A stretch of DNA of 64,000 nucleotides from an uncultured Maribacter sp. (GCF_947496775.1 NZ_CANMDU010000003.1:248001-312000); one strand, 5' to 3'. Numbered from the stretch's first letter, positions 17,405 to 27,182 are shown. Notes: a model not told the origin generated them from the sequence alone. Program-made: numbers and translations.

Positions 17405-18487
17405 TTACATTTTTTTTGCTCCAAATCCTATTCGATCACAAATATACTGCCCGTTTTGGCAAAAAGCAACTAACTCATCCTTAATAAATTGGAAGATTAC
17501 GTCTTTTTCGGATTCGGGATATAATACGTGAACATTTGCTCCAGCATCTAACGTAAAACAAACATTACTATTTGTTTTTTTTCTAAACTCCCATATTTTA
17601 TTAATAATTTCGAGCGTATTGGGTTTCATCAACACAAAATAAGGAAGACTAGTCATCATCATAGCATGCAACGTTAGCGCCTCACTCTCCACAATTTCTA
17701 TAAAGGTTTTTAAATCTCCTTTTTCAAAAACTCCTTTTAGCTTCGTTAAATTACCATGCGCCTGTTTAAATCTTTGTTGAGAAAAAGGGTGTCCATGCAT
17801 TAAATTATGACCAACTGTACTACTCACTTCTTTTTGCCCCTTATCTACTAAAAGAATAGTATCGTGGTATTTTTTAAATACAGAATGTACGGCATAAGGG
17901 TATTTTATAGCATGTAAATTAGAACTATTTTCAATGCCGTTATGTGCACCCCACTCTACCAAATCTCCTTCTATACTTCTTGCAGCACTACCTGAACCTA
18001 AACGGGCTAGGAAAGAAGCTTTTTTTACGAAAAATTCCTCCGTCATTTTAGGGTTCAACTCTTTTTCTAGAGACATAAGCCCTAATGCTAAAGCAGATAA
18101 ACCACTTGCGGAAGATGCAATACCACTGCTATGAGGAAAAGAATTGGAGGTCTCTATTATAAAATGATACTGCTTTAAAAATGGGAGATATTCTTCTACT
18201 CGCTCTAAAAAAGTAATGATTTTTGGTTTAAAATCCTCCTTGCGTTTTCCTTCAAAAAATAAATCGATTGAAAACTCTGTTCCTCGCTCTTTACGCCTCG
18301 TAAACTTTAAATTTGTAGTAGTGGCGCAAGCATTTAACGTAAAACTTATAGAAGGGTTGGCAGGAATTTGATTAGCTTCTTTACCCCAATACTTTATCAA
18401 TGCTATATTGCTTGGCGATTTCCATGTTACTTCACCTTTTTCTATTTGATTTTGGTACTCCGAAGGGATAAAATATTTTTCGGTCAT
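17405..18487 (-). CDS. mvaD: diphosphomevalonate decarboxylase
   Basis: A 360-residue GHMP-superfamily enzyme. The N-terminus SNIALIKYWGK and NPSISFTL are mevalonate diphosphate decarboxylase signatures. The phosphate loop (FPHSSGIASSASGLSAL) and C-terminal catalytic Asp (FTLDAGANVHVLYP) are present. The reaction gives isopentenyl diphosphate from mevalonate diphosphate. It is first in a minus-strand block mvaD-mvk-ubiA-nitrilase. No phosphomevalonate kinase is encoded next to it, so a monophosphate substrate cannot be fully ruled out. Confidence 0.92.
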   Translation of the reverse strand: MTEKYFIPSEYQNQIEKGEVTWKSPSNIALIKYWGKEANQIPANPSISFTLNACATTTNLKFTRRKERGTEFSIDLFFEGKRKEDFKPKIITFLERVEEYLPFLKQYHFIIETSNSFPHSSGIASSASGLSALALGLMSLEKELNPKMTEEFFVKKASFLARLGSGSAARSIEGDLVEWGAHNGIENSSNLHAIKYPYAVHSVFKKYHDTILLVDKGQKEVSSTVGHNLMHGHPFSQQRFKQAHGNLTKLKGVFEKGDLKTFIEIVESEALTLHAMMMTSLPYFVLMKPNTLEIINKIWEFRKKTNSNVCFTLDAGANVHVLYPESEKDVIFQFIKDELVAFCQNGQYICDRIGFGAKKM

Positions 18488-18502
18488 TCGGTTTCTTTTT
18501 TA

Positions 18503-18510
18503 CAAAGATA
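18503..18510 (-). promoter_or_regulatory. -7 box of the mvaD block
   Basis: The minus strand reads TATCTTTG, a full match to TAnnTTTG, 16 bases before the mvaD ATG. A -33 TTG at the usual spacing is not obvious. Confidence 0.45.
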
Positions 18511-18579
18511 AAGTTTAAGTGCTTTTAAGATTGTTGCCAATTAAAATAAATTACTATTTTAGGACAAAGACTAGTCTTT

Positions 18580-19053
18580 ATGAAAAAGAAACTAATTTAT
18601 ATTACTATTTCTGTTGGCATCTGTTTAGTCATAGGTTTCTTATCTAGTTTTGCAACACAAAGTTCTGTAAATGATTGGTATGCTGCATTAAATAAGCCCA
18701 ATTTTAATCCTCCCAATTGGATTTTCGCCCCTGTATGGAGCGTATTATATATTTTAATGGGTATTGCCGCAGGTATTGTTTGGGCAAAAGGATTTTATCA
18801 TTTATGGGTAAAAACAGCTCTATACCATTTTGGTTTTCAACTTCTTCTTAATGCCTTATGGAGTATTGTTTTTTTTGGCTTAAAAGAACCTCTTTGGGCC
18901 TTACTTATAATAATTGGCCTTCTCATTATGTTAGGCTTTACTTTTAAATGGTTTAAGGTAGTAAACAAGACTGCAGCTTATATGCTTATCCCCTACATAC
19001 TTTGGGTGAGTTTTGCAATCCTTTTAAATTATAAAATATGGGAATTAAATTAA
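18580..19053 (+). CDS. tspO: TspO/MBR family protein
   Basis: A 157-residue protein with five transmembrane helices. The signature WYAALNKPNFNPPNWIFAPVW followed by LYILMG is the conserved first loop of TspO, and the later WxxxFFGLKEPLWAL is also typical. Bacterial TspO proteins bind porphyrins and modulate tetrapyrrole or stress responses. It is a single-gene unit divergent from mvaD (92 bp) and overlaps the convergent DUF1697 gene by 9 bases at its 3' end. Confidence 0.95.
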   Translation: MKKKLIYITISVGICLVIGFLSSFATQSSVNDWYAALNKPNFNPPNWIFAPVWSVLYILMGIAAGIVWAKGFYHLWVKTALYHFGFQLLLNALWSIVFFGLKEPLWALLIIIGLLIMLGFTFKWFKVVNKTAAYMLIPYILWVSFAILLNYKIWELN

Positions 19054-19587
19054 TGCCATCTCTTGTAATTTTAGCATTGTTTTATAATTCCTAGTAGTTG
19101 CAGATACCTTTAGCTTTTTCTCTATAAAATTATTGGTACACTTTGCTTTTCCTGCTCCTAAAGCACATCTTAAATACACACAGGTTGGAGTAATAACTAG
19201 TTGTTCGTTTTGGAATGAAATAGAAGATAAAATAGAACTATTCTCTATTTTAGGAGCTTCTTTTAACACTACAAAATAGATTTTATTACTTGCCAAATCT
19301 TCTTTGTTCTTATAAGGGTTCTTATCTAATATATCTTTTATCTGTTCTGCATTTTTTACTAAAACAGGAACTTCGAAATCATAATTTTCTTTAATCAAAG
19401 TAAAGAGTTGATGCTCTAATTTTGTGCTATCTTCTTCCTGAGAACTAAAAATAATATTACCACTTTGTATATACGTTTTTACATTAGTAAAATCTTCTTT
19501 TTCTAGAAGAAGACGTAAATCCGCCATTTTAATTTTTTTATGTCCGCTTACATTAATCCCTCGTAATAAAGCTATATATGTTTTCAT
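19045..19587 (-). CDS. DUF1697 domain-containing protein
   Basis: A protein of about 180 residues in the DUF1697 family. The start (YIALLRGINVSGHKKI) and QSGNIIFSS are diagnostic. The function is unknown. The frame extends to an ATG at 19599, but that would overlap the upstream flavoprotein gene by 11 bases. The ATG at 19587 gives a 1-base gap and the standard family N-terminus. It is the last gene in a minus-strand GDPD-flavoprotein-DUF1697 unit. Confidence 0.9.
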   Translation of the reverse strand: MKTYIALLRGINVSGHKKIKMADLRLLLEKEDFTNVKTYIQSGNIIFSSQEEDSTKLEHQLFTLIKENYDFEVPVLVKNAEQIKDILDKNPYKNKEDLASNKIYFVVLKEAPKIENSSILSSISFQNEQLVITPTCVYLRCALGAGKAKCTNNFIEKKLKVSATTRNYKTMLKLQEMALI

Positions 19588-19588
19588 A

Positions 19589-20872
19589 TTAATCTTCATT
19601 AAATTCAGAAACTATTCCTTGTGCAGCAAGATAACCACTAGTCCAAGCGTTTTGAAAATTAAAGCCTCCTGTAATAGCGTCTATATTTAATACCTCTCCT
19701 GCAAAAAAGAGATTTGGCAATTTTTTGCTACCATAGGTTTTAAAATTAACTTCTTTTAAATCTACCCCACCCGCAGTAACAAACTCGTCTTTAAAAGTGC
19801 TTTTCCCATCTACTGTAAACTTACAATTGGTTAATTGTTCTGCTAAACCTTGCAATTGTATTTTAGTAATATCTGCCCATTTTATTTGGTCCGAAATACC
19901 ACAAGCCTTTACTAAATTTATCCAAAGTCTTTTTGGCACCTCAATAGTTTTAGTTCTTAAAACGGTCTTCTTTGCTTCTACCTCTTTAATTTCTAAAAGA
20001 TAATCAATAACTGCCCCTTCATGGAATTCCGGAAGCCAATTTACTAGAATATCGAACTTATACTTAACATCATGTAACATATTTGCTCCCCATGCTGATA
20101 GCTTTAAAATTGCTGGTCCGCTCATTCCCCAATGGGTAATTAATAATGGCCCTTCTGTTTCTAAAAGCGGTTCTGCAATAGGTTTACTTTTTAACTCTAC
20201 AGTAATATTGCTTTGATACCTCTTTTTTGGTAATATTTTTACACGGGCAATAGTACTAACTCCAGGAATTCCCGTAATTCGCTGATCTTTAATATTAAAA
20301 GTAAACAAAGAAGGGACCGGAGAAACAATAGTATGGCCTAAATTTTTGAGAATAGACCATATTTTAGGACTACTTCCGCTAGCTATCAATAATTTTGTAC
20401 AATGATATTCGTTTTTTATAGTTGTAATATTCCAACTCAGAGATTCCTTTATAAACTCTATATTCGTTACAGCACTGTGTTTTAGAACTTTAATTCCAAG
20501 TTTAGCACTTTCTTCTAAAAAACAATCTATTATAGTTTGCGAAGTGTTAGATTCTGGAAACATCCTACCATCTTCTTCTATCTTTAAATTAACACCTCTT
20601 TCTTGAAAAAAACCAACCGTATCGCCGCTACAATATTTATGAAAAGGGCCCAAAAGTTCTTTTTCTCCTCTAGGATAATTTTTTACCAATTCCTTTGGGT
20701 CAAATTCAGCATGGGTAACATTGCACCGACCTCCTCCAGAAATTCTTACTTTAGCCAAGACGTCTTTTCCCTTTTCTAAAATTCCTATTTTAAGATTCGG
20801 GTTACTTTCCGCAATATGTATTGCTGCGTAAAAACCAGAAGCTCCACCTCCTATTATTAAAACATCAAACAT
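19589..20872 (-). CDS. BaiN/HI0933-type NAD(P)/FAD-dependent oxidoreductase
   Basis: A 427-residue flavoprotein. The FAD-binding start is LIIGGGASGFYAAIH. Next come KVRISGGGRCNVTH, a family hallmark, and the closing FAD motif LFFAGEVLNIDAITGGFNFQ. The family includes HI0933/YhiN and BaiN, and the reactions of most members are undefined. Its start overlaps the GDPD stop by one base (TAATG), indicating translational coupling. Confidence 0.92.
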   Translation of the reverse strand: MFDVLIIGGGASGFYAAIHIAESNPNLKIGILEKGKDVLAKVRISGGGRCNVTHAEFDPKELVKNYPRGEKELLGPFHKYCSGDTVGFFQERGVNLKIEEDGRMFPESNTSQTIIDCFLEESAKLGIKVLKHSAVTNIEFIKESLSWNITTIKNEYHCTKLLIASGSSPKIWSILKNLGHTIVSPVPSLFTFNIKDQRITGIPGVSTIARVKILPKKRYQSNITVELKSKPIAEPLLETEGPLLITHWGMSGPAILKLSAWGANMLHDVKYKFDILVNWLPEFHEGAVIDYLLEIKEVEAKKTVLRTKTIEVPKRLWINLVKACGISDQIKWADITKIQLQGLAEQLTNCKFTVDGKSTFKDEFVTAGGVDLKEVNFKTYGSKKLPNLFFAGEVLNIDAITGGFNFQNAWTSGYLAAQGIVSEFNED

Positions 20873-21615
20873 TAATTAACTCGTTCTGGATAGTTCGTAA
20901 TTATGCCGTCGACGGCCCACCTTTTTGCCAAATTAATATCATTTGAACTATTAACTGTCCAAGTGTATATTTTAAACCCTTCGTTGCGAATAGTGTTTGC
21001 AATTTCCAACGACAATTTTTCAAAATTAGGATTAATAGCTTCTGCTCTTAACTCTTTTGCTATTGGTATGGCGTCTATTGGGTTTTCTTCTGTTAATACT
21101 GCAATGCGAATATTTTTATTGCTTACTCGAGCTTTTCTAAGTTCCTCCCAATTAAAACTAGAGATTATAAAATCTTCTAAAGACCAGCCTTTATTTTCTA
21201 CGTATTCTAAGACAATATTATTAACGTCTACGGCCGTACTTGCTCCTTTTAATTCAATATTTAATTGCACTTGAGCATTTATACTTTTTAGAACATCTTC
21301 TAATAAAGGTATTTTATGATTCCCTGTTACAACTAGCTCGTTAAGAGCCTCTAAGGTGTACTCTTCAATTTTTCCTTCGCCATTTGTCAGCCGATTAACT
21401 GTATGGTCATGAAAGACAACAATTTCACCACTTTTAATTTTAAAAACATCAATTTCTATCATATCTACACCTAAATCTAGTGCTTTTTGAATAGAGACTA
21501 ATGTATTTTCTGTTTCGTGCCCCATGGCGCCACGATGCCCTATAACCAATGGTAATTTCATATTTACGCAACTAACAAAAGATATCAAAATAAATACGAA
21601 CCAGTATTTTGACAT
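20872..21615 (-). CDS. glycerophosphodiester phosphodiesterase lipoprotein
   Basis: A 247-residue protein with a short lipoprotein signal ending in FVSC (Cys near residue 16). It carries the GDPD TIM barrel: HRGAMGHETENT (catalytic His), EIDV, and VVFHDHTVNRLTNG. The metal and second His residues are intact. It hydrolyses glycerophosphodiesters from lipid head groups to glycerol 3-phosphate and an alcohol, here tethered to a membrane facing the periplasm. It is the first gene of its minus-strand unit. Confidence 0.92.
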   Translation of the reverse strand: MSKYWFVFILISFVSCVNMKLPLVIGHRGAMGHETENTLVSIQKALDLGVDMIEIDVFKIKSGEIVVFHDHTVNRLTNGEGKIEEYTLEALNELVVTGNHKIPLLEDVLKSINAQVQLNIELKGASTAVDVNNIVLEYVENKGWSLEDFIISSFNWEELRKARVSNKNIRIAVLTEENPIDAIPIAKELRAEAINPNFEKLSLEIANTIRNEGFKIYTWTVNSSNDINLAKRWAVDGIITNYPERVN

Positions 21616-21785
21616 AAATTATAATTAAATTTTATTTGAAAGATAAAAGATTCTTACGAAAGTAATTCTATTTTTAAACGTCCTTCTGTATTTTTTTCAT
21701 TTCTAAAATGGAACCTGTTTTCCAGGGTAATTGCCCTTTCAACATATATTTTGATTATTGTTTGTTTAGCATTGTAGCAAAATAT

Positions 21786-24092
21786 TTAGTTTCCTCTAAG
21801 TATTCTATAAACCACTTCCTTTGTTAATTCTCCTTTTGCCTTTTCGCGAACGGCATCATAACTAAACCTAAAATCGCAGCCCGTTTTATATTCACTACAA
21901 CCATATGCTGTTTTCCCCTTAATTATAGTTCCTTTATTACATTTTGGGCAACTATTTTTTTCTGTTGATTCATTTAAAATAGTACTACTACCCGGGTTTG
22001 TTTGTTTTTTTGGTTCCAATTTTAAATCAAAATTTTCATCAAATCTAACAAGACCTTCTGTAGAAACATTATCCACTTTAAAGCCTTTTAAATTTACAGT
22101 ACATCCTTTTTGCAGCAATCTAACATACTGCTTTTCTGAAATGGTTTTCCCTTTAAATACAAATGGCATTACAAAATCGCAAGTCTTTTTAAATTCAGAA
22201 CAACCATATGCTGTTTTCCCTTTAAGAATAGTACCTTTTTTACATTTAGGGCATTTTTCTGATTTAATTCCTAATACCTTCTTAACTATTTTTTTCTTTG
22301 TATTAACCGATTTATTATTCGCCGCCGAAATATTAGCTTTTCTTGTTTCGCTTCTAACCTCATATACCAAAAGATCTACCATTTTTTTCATTTGCTTTAT
22401 AAAACTACTAGCGCTAAATAATCCTTTTTCAATATCTTTTAACTGCTTCTCCCATTTACCTGTAAGATCCGCAGATTTTAATAATTCATTTTGAATGGTA
22501 CTTATTAATTGAATACCCGTAATTGTAGGGATTACTTGTTTTTTATTACGTTTTATATATTTTCTTCTAAATAATGTTTCAATAATATTTGCTCGTGTAG
22601 AAGGACGACCAATACCATTTTCTTTCATAATCTCCCGAAGTTCATCATCCTCGACTTGTTTTCCGGCTGTCTCCATAGCACGTAGAAGCGAGGCCTCTGT
22701 GTATTGCTTTGGTGGTTTGGTTTGTTTTTCCAAAAAAGAAGGTTCATGGGGTCCTTTTTCTCCCTTTTTAAAGGTTGGAAGCATTCCAGATTCTTTAGAT
22801 GCCGAATTTGGAGATTCAAAAACAAGACGCCATCCTTTTTCTACAATCTCTTTCCCTGTAGTTTTAAAATTTACTCTTTCGGCTTTACCAATAACTGTAG
22901 TATTAGAGACTTTACAATCTGGGTAAAAAACCGCAATAAAACGGAGTACAATACTATTATAAACTTGCTGCTGGTTGTATTGTAAATTCATTTGCTGCCC
23001 CGTTGGTATTATGGCGTGGTGATCCGTTACCTTACTATTATTAAAAACCTTTTTAGTTTTTTTTAGCTTTTTACCATGTAGGGGAGCTGTTAAAGTGGCA
23101 TAATTGGTTAATTTTTTTAGTATTCCTGGCACTTTTGGATAAACATCATCTGGCAAAAAAGTAGTGTCTACCCTAGGATAGGTTACCACTTTTTGCTCGT
23201 ATAGTTTTTGAACAATTTTTAAGGTTTCGTCCGCACTAAAACCAAATTTTGTATTACAATATACTTGTAAGCCTGTTAAATCGAATAACTTTGGTGCATA
23301 TTCGTTACCTGCCTTTTTCGTGACGGAAACAATTTCAAAATCGTGCTCTTTTACAATTTTCGCTAGCTTTTCCCCGTCTTCAACTTTAAGAAAACGTCCT
23401 TCTTCATAGCTAAACAAAGTATCCCGATACAGAGTTTGCAATTCCCAATAAGGCTGCGGTTTAAAATTTTCTATTTCGTTATAGCGGTTAACCAACATAG
23501 CCAATGTTGGTGTTTGCACGCGACCAATAGACAGTACTTGTTTATATCCACCGTGTTTCAAAGTATACAAACGTGTTGCATTCATCCCTAAAAGCCAATC
23601 TCCAATAGCTCGAGAAAAACCTGCATAATACAAATTATCATAATCTGCAGATGGTTTTAGATTATTAAAACCTTCTTTTATAGCTTCCGTTGTTAGCGAA
23701 GAAATCCAAAGCCTTTGCACTTTACCTTTATAATTCGCTTGGTTTAAAACCCAACGTTGTATTAATTCACCCTCTTGTCCTGCATCACCGCAATTTATAA
23801 CAACATCGGCTTTATCAAATAATTGTTTTATAATTTTAAACTGTTTTTCTATACCAGAGTCTTTAGATACTTTGGTTTCAAAACGTTCTGGTAACATTGG
23901 TAAATTATTTAAATCCCAACTTTTCCAATGCGGTTTGTAATCCTTTGGTTCTTTCAGTGTGCATAAATGTCCAAAAGTATATGTTATAGCATATCCATTG
24001 CCTTCATAATATCCATCGTGCTTGGTTTTAGCTCCAAGAACAGCAGCAATTTCTCTTGCTACTGATGGTTTTTCGGCGATACAGACTTTCAT
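21786..24092 (-). CDS. topB: DNA topoisomerase III (type IA)
   Basis: A 768-residue type IA topoisomerase. It has a TOPRIM domain (KVCIAEKPSVAREIA; CGDAGQEGELIQRW), and the catalytic Tyr is in VVTYPRVDTTFLP near residue 305. The conserved LSIGRVQTPTLAML and ENGIGRPSTRA are present. Two C-terminal zinc ribbons (CPKCKKGTILKGKTAYGCS and CPKCNKGTIIKGKTAYGCS) are nearly identical. The TOPRIM motif is DAGQEGE rather than DxDREGE, a variant I know from other TopB proteins. It relaxes negative supercoils and decatenates DNA. No conjugative genes are nearby, so it appears chromosomal. Confidence 0.95.
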   Translation of the reverse strand: MKVCIAEKPSVAREIAAVLGAKTKHDGYYEGNGYAITYTFGHLCTLKEPKDYKPHWKSWDLNNLPMLPERFETKVSKDSGIEKQFKIIKQLFDKADVVINCGDAGQEGELIQRWVLNQANYKGKVQRLWISSLTTEAIKEGFNNLKPSADYDNLYYAGFSRAIGDWLLGMNATRLYTLKHGGYKQVLSIGRVQTPTLAMLVNRYNEIENFKPQPYWELQTLYRDTLFSYEEGRFLKVEDGEKLAKIVKEHDFEIVSVTKKAGNEYAPKLFDLTGLQVYCNTKFGFSADETLKIVQKLYEQKVVTYPRVDTTFLPDDVYPKVPGILKKLTNYATLTAPLHGKKLKKTKKVFNNSKVTDHHAIIPTGQQMNLQYNQQQVYNSIVLRFIAVFYPDCKVSNTTVIGKAERVNFKTTGKEIVEKGWRLVFESPNSASKESGMLPTFKKGEKGPHEPSFLEKQTKPPKQYTEASLLRAMETAGKQVEDDELREIMKENGIGRPSTRANIIETLFRRKYIKRNKKQVIPTITGIQLISTIQNELLKSADLTGKWEKQLKDIEKGLFSASSFIKQMKKMVDLLVYEVRSETRKANISAANNKSVNTKKKIVKKVLGIKSEKCPKCKKGTILKGKTAYGCSEFKKTCDFVMPFVFKGKTISEKQYVRLLQKGCTVNLKGFKVDNVSTEGLVRFDENFDLKLEPKKQTNPGSSTILNESTEKNSCPKCNKGTIIKGKTAYGCSEYKTGCDFRFSYDAVREKAKGELTKEVVYRILRGN

Positions 24093-24566
24093 TTATAAAG
24101 TAGAATTTAAGATTTGTTATTTGTAAGCATTACTATCTTTAAGTTCAACCCAATTATTCAATTGGGTCTAATATGCTACTTATCAATTTCTAAATAAAAC
24201 CATTTGAAAACATAAAACCAATTTAATTTTTTAAATATTATTTTCTTTCTTCCTAGATAAAAGTCAGAATTATTAATTAGTATACCGCATTCTTCATTAA
24301 TTGTCTTATGATTTCATTTTTGGATAGTACTATTAATTACTTTTTAAAATCATTTTTTGTTAATTACAAAATCGATGCTTTTAGACAGAAAAAAAATTAA
24401 ATGATAAAAAAAATAGAAAAATAAATTAATATGTTAATTAAACATTGTATTTTTTATCATTATTAAATTAACTGTATCTTGTACGTTTATTTAACATTTC
24501 CATGAACATATTTAAGACTCAACACTTATATGTTTGTAAAATAATTTAACAACCAAACGAAAAATT
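24093..24566. other. 474-bp intergenic region between topB and the symporter gene
   Basis: Very AT-rich divergent gap with no supportable gene. It holds a perfect inverted repeat, ACCCAATT (24148-24155) and AATTGGGT (24160-24167) around a 4-base loop, 56 bp upstream of topB, and a -7 box at 24529. No tRNA or riboswitch fold was recognised. Confidence 0.6.
24529..24536 (+). promoter_or_regulatory. -7 box of the sodium/solute symporter gene
   Basis: TATGTTTG is a full match to TAnnTTTG, 30 bases before the ATG. A -33 TTG at normal spacing is absent, which may mean activator dependence. Confidence 0.4.
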
Positions 24567-26219
24567 ATGACCACAGCATTTGAATTTTGGGACTACTTTA
24601 TCTTTGTTGCCTATGCAATATTAATTTTAGGAGTAGGTCTTTGGGTTTCCCGTGACAAAAAAGGGCACCAAAAAAACGCAGAAGATTATTTTTTAGCTAG
24701 TAAATCTTTACCATGGTGGGCCATTGGAGCCTCTTTAATTGCGGCTAACATATCTGCTGAACAATTTATCGGAATGTCCGGTTCCGGATTTGCAGTAGGC
24801 CTTGCTATTGCTTCTTATGAATGGATGGCTGCCTTAACTTTGATTATAGTAGGTAAATACTTTTTACCAATCTTTATTGAGAAAGGTTTATATACTATAC
24901 CGGAATTTGTAGAAAAAAGATTTTCTACAAACCTTAAAACCATTTTAGCGGTATTTTGGATCGCCCTATACGTATTCGTAAATTTAGCGTCCGTACTTTA
25001 TCTTGGTTCTTTAGCTTTAGAAACTATCATGGGGATACCCATGGTATATGGAGTTATTGGCCTTGCTCTTTTTGCTGCTGCTTATTCTCTTTACGGAGGT
25101 TTATCTGCTGTTGCTTGGACCGATGTTATTCAGGTTGTATTTTTAGTTTTAGGTGGTCTAGTAACGACTTATTTGGCGTTAAATACTGTTTCTGGAGGAG
25201 AGGGAGTATTTGCTGGTTTACAAACCGTATATGATGCAGTTCCAGATAAATTTGAAATGATTTTAGATAAGTCTAACCCAGAATACAAAAACCTTCCAGG
25301 AATTGGTGTTCTTGTTGGTGGTCTTTGGGTTGCGAATTTATACTATTGGGGTTTTAACCAGTACATTATACAAAGAACCCTTGCTGCTAAATCTCTCAAA
25401 GAGTCTCAAAAAGGTATTCTTTTAGCTGCCGTATTAAAACTAATTATTCCTTTAATAGTTGTTCTTCCTGGTATTGCTGCATATGTTATGGTTAATGATC
25501 CTCAAATTTTAGCAAGTTTAGGTGATGCTGGTTTAAAAAACCTTCCTTCCTTGGACCAAGCCGATAAAGCATATCCATGGCTATTACAATTTTTACCTAC
25601 TGGACTTAAAGGTGTTGCATTTGCTGCATTAGCCGCAGCTATAGTTTCTTCTTTAGCGTCTATGCTTAATTCCACTTCTACCATTTTTACAATGGATATT
25701 TACAAGCAATATATAGACAAAAACGCTAGTGATAAAAAGACCGTAAATGTTGGTAGACTTTCTGCTGCTGGAGCCCTAATTATTGCATCTATAATGGCCC
25801 CATTATTAGGTGGTATTGATCAAGCTTTTCAATTTATACAAGAGTATACCGGAATTGTAAGTCCTGGTATTCTAGGGGTTTTCTTATTAGGTTTATTCTG
25901 GAAGAAAACAACAAACAAAGCCGCAATTATTGGAGCTTTAGTTTCTATACCTATTGCCATGTACTTTAAAATAGCACCAAATGGATGGTCTACTAGCGCT
26001 ATGTTTGTAGACGTTCCTTTTATGGATCAAATGGGGTATACTACATTGTTAACAATGTTAGTAATTGCTACTTTAAGTTACCTGCAAAATAAAGGTCAAG
26101 ATGATGAAAAAGGTATTGAAATATCTAGTGGATTGTTTAAAACATCTCCTTTATTTACGATTGGCTCTTTTGCTGTTATGATTGTTCTAGTAGCATTGTA
26201 TGCCATGTTCTGGAACTAA
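24567..26219 (+). CDS. sodium:solute symporter, SGLT-like (SSS family)
   Basis: A 550-residue inner-membrane transporter with about 14 helices. The segments AEDYFLASKSLPWWAIGASLIAA and ISAEQFIGMSGSGFAVG match sodium/sugar cotransporters of the vSGLT type. YWGFNQYIIQRTLAA and SSLASMLNSTSTIFTMDIY are the conserved core motifs that include the sodium-site serines. It most likely imports a sugar with sodium; the substrate is not determined. It is a single-gene unit with its own -7 box and a hairpin terminator. Confidence 0.92.
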   Translation: MTTAFEFWDYFIFVAYAILILGVGLWVSRDKKGHQKNAEDYFLASKSLPWWAIGASLIAANISAEQFIGMSGSGFAVGLAIASYEWMAALTLIIVGKYFLPIFIEKGLYTIPEFVEKRFSTNLKTILAVFWIALYVFVNLASVLYLGSLALETIMGIPMVYGVIGLALFAAAYSLYGGLSAVAWTDVIQVVFLVLGGLVTTYLALNTVSGGEGVFAGLQTVYDAVPDKFEMILDKSNPEYKNLPGIGVLVGGLWVANLYYWGFNQYIIQRTLAAKSLKESQKGILLAAVLKLIIPLIVVLPGIAAYVMVNDPQILASLGDAGLKNLPSLDQADKAYPWLLQFLPTGLKGVAFAALAAAIVSSLASMLNSTSTIFTMDIYKQYIDKNASDKKTVNVGRLSAAGALIIASIMAPLLGGIDQAFQFIQEYTGIVSPGILGVFLLGLFWKKTTNKAAIIGALVSIPIAMYFKIAPNGWSTSAMFVDVPFMDQMGYTTLLTMLVIATLSYLQNKGQDDEKGIEISSGLFKTSPLFTIGSFAVMIVLVALYAMFWN

Positions 26220-26243
26220 AAAATTATACGTATAAGTCTATAC

Positions 26244-26293
26244 ATGGGCTATTATTAATTTGTTAAAAGATTGATAATAGCCCATTATATTTT
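26244..26293 (+). terminator. terminator after the symporter gene
   Basis: ATGGGCTATTAT pairs with ATAATAGCCCAT (12 bp) over an 18-base loop, followed by TATATTTT. It lies 25 bases after the symporter stop and would separate it from the next gene. Confidence 0.6.
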
Positions 26294-26336
26294 CATTAAT
26301 CTTAATACCTTCCACAGCATTTAAAGATTAAAATTG

Positions 26337-27179
26337 ATGAAGTTTTTTGCCCCTCTCTTTGCCCTGTTTATATTTTCTTGCCAAAGCAAGCTTTCAACCA
26401 TTACAGAATTACCCAAAGATCTGAATGAAAACTCTGGAATTGTTTCCTTTAACGAAAAATTTGTTTGGTTTGTAGAAGATAGTGGTAATGCAGACAAAAT
26501 ATACCAAACTAATTTTAAAGGAAAAATTACAAAAACCTTAGAAATAAAAAACGCTACAAATAAAGATTGGGAAGATTTAACTAAGGATAAACAAGGTAAT
26601 GTTTATGTCGGAGATATTGGAAATAATCATAATAAACGTAAAGATTTAGTTATTTATAAAATAGCTAATCCGGAAGAAGAAAAAGGTAAAAAAACTAAAG
26701 CTGAAGAGATTACGTTTTATTATCCTGAGCAAAAAAAATTCCCTCCCAAAAAGAAGTATTTATACTATGATGCCGAATCTCTTTTCTATAAAAATGGCTA
26801 TTTATACATAGTTACTAAAAATCGTTCGCATCCATTTGATGGAAAAGCTTTTGTTTATAAAGTTCCCGCGAAAAAAGGCCATCATAAAGCCGAACTAGTA
26901 GATACTCTTAACCTGTGTAAGGATTGGAATTTTTGTCAAATCACTTCTGCGGATATTTCCCCCGACGGCAATCAATTAGTCCTTCTAAGCTACGGCAAAT
27001 TATTTGTTATAAGTGATTTTAAGGGCGATACCTTTTCTAAGGGCAAAATAAAGACTATAGATTTAGGAACATCAAATCAATTAGAATCTGTTTGCTTTTT
27101 AAACAAAAAAACTTTGTTGCTCTCCGATGAAAAAAAAGGTCCTACCGGCAGAAACATGTACTCATTTAATCTGGATTAA
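26337..27179 (+). CDS. lipoprotein, probably beta-propeller-like, unknown function
   Basis: A protein of about 280 residues with a lipoprotein signal ending in FIFSC (Cys near residue 15). A TTG precedes the ATG directly, and the ATG at 26337 is chosen. The body has repeated WEDLTKD, GNVYVGDIGNN, GYLYIVTKNR, DISPDGNQLVLLSYGKLFVI and LESVCFL segments. These are the strand pattern of six-bladed propellers such as NHL or SdiA-regulated-like proteins. No catalytic motif is evident. It converges with the phosphoesterase/Omp85 gene, with 3 bases between their stops. Confidence 0.7.
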   Translation: MKFFAPLFALFIFSCQSKLSTITELPKDLNENSGIVSFNEKFVWFVEDSGNADKIYQTNFKGKITKTLEIKNATNKDWEDLTKDKQGNVYVGDIGNNHNKRKDLVIYKIANPEEEKGKKTKAEEITFYYPEQKKFPPKKKYLYYDAESLFYKNGYLYIVTKNRSHPFDGKAFVYKVPAKKGHHKAELVDTLNLCKDWNFCQITSADISPDGNQLVLLSYGKLFVISDFKGDTFSKGKIKTIDLGTSNQLESVCFLNKKTLLLSDEKKGPTGRNMYSFNLD

Positions 27180-27182
27180 TTC

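Noticed and set aside
22625-22985. Frames of 66-93 residues on both strands within topB
   Set aside because: All overlap the conserved C-terminal half of topoisomerase III and have no recognisable features.
21786-24092. An integrated conjugative element marked by topB
   Set aside because: No tra, relaxase, integrase or attachment-site repeats occur on either side; neighbours are ordinary chromosomal genes.
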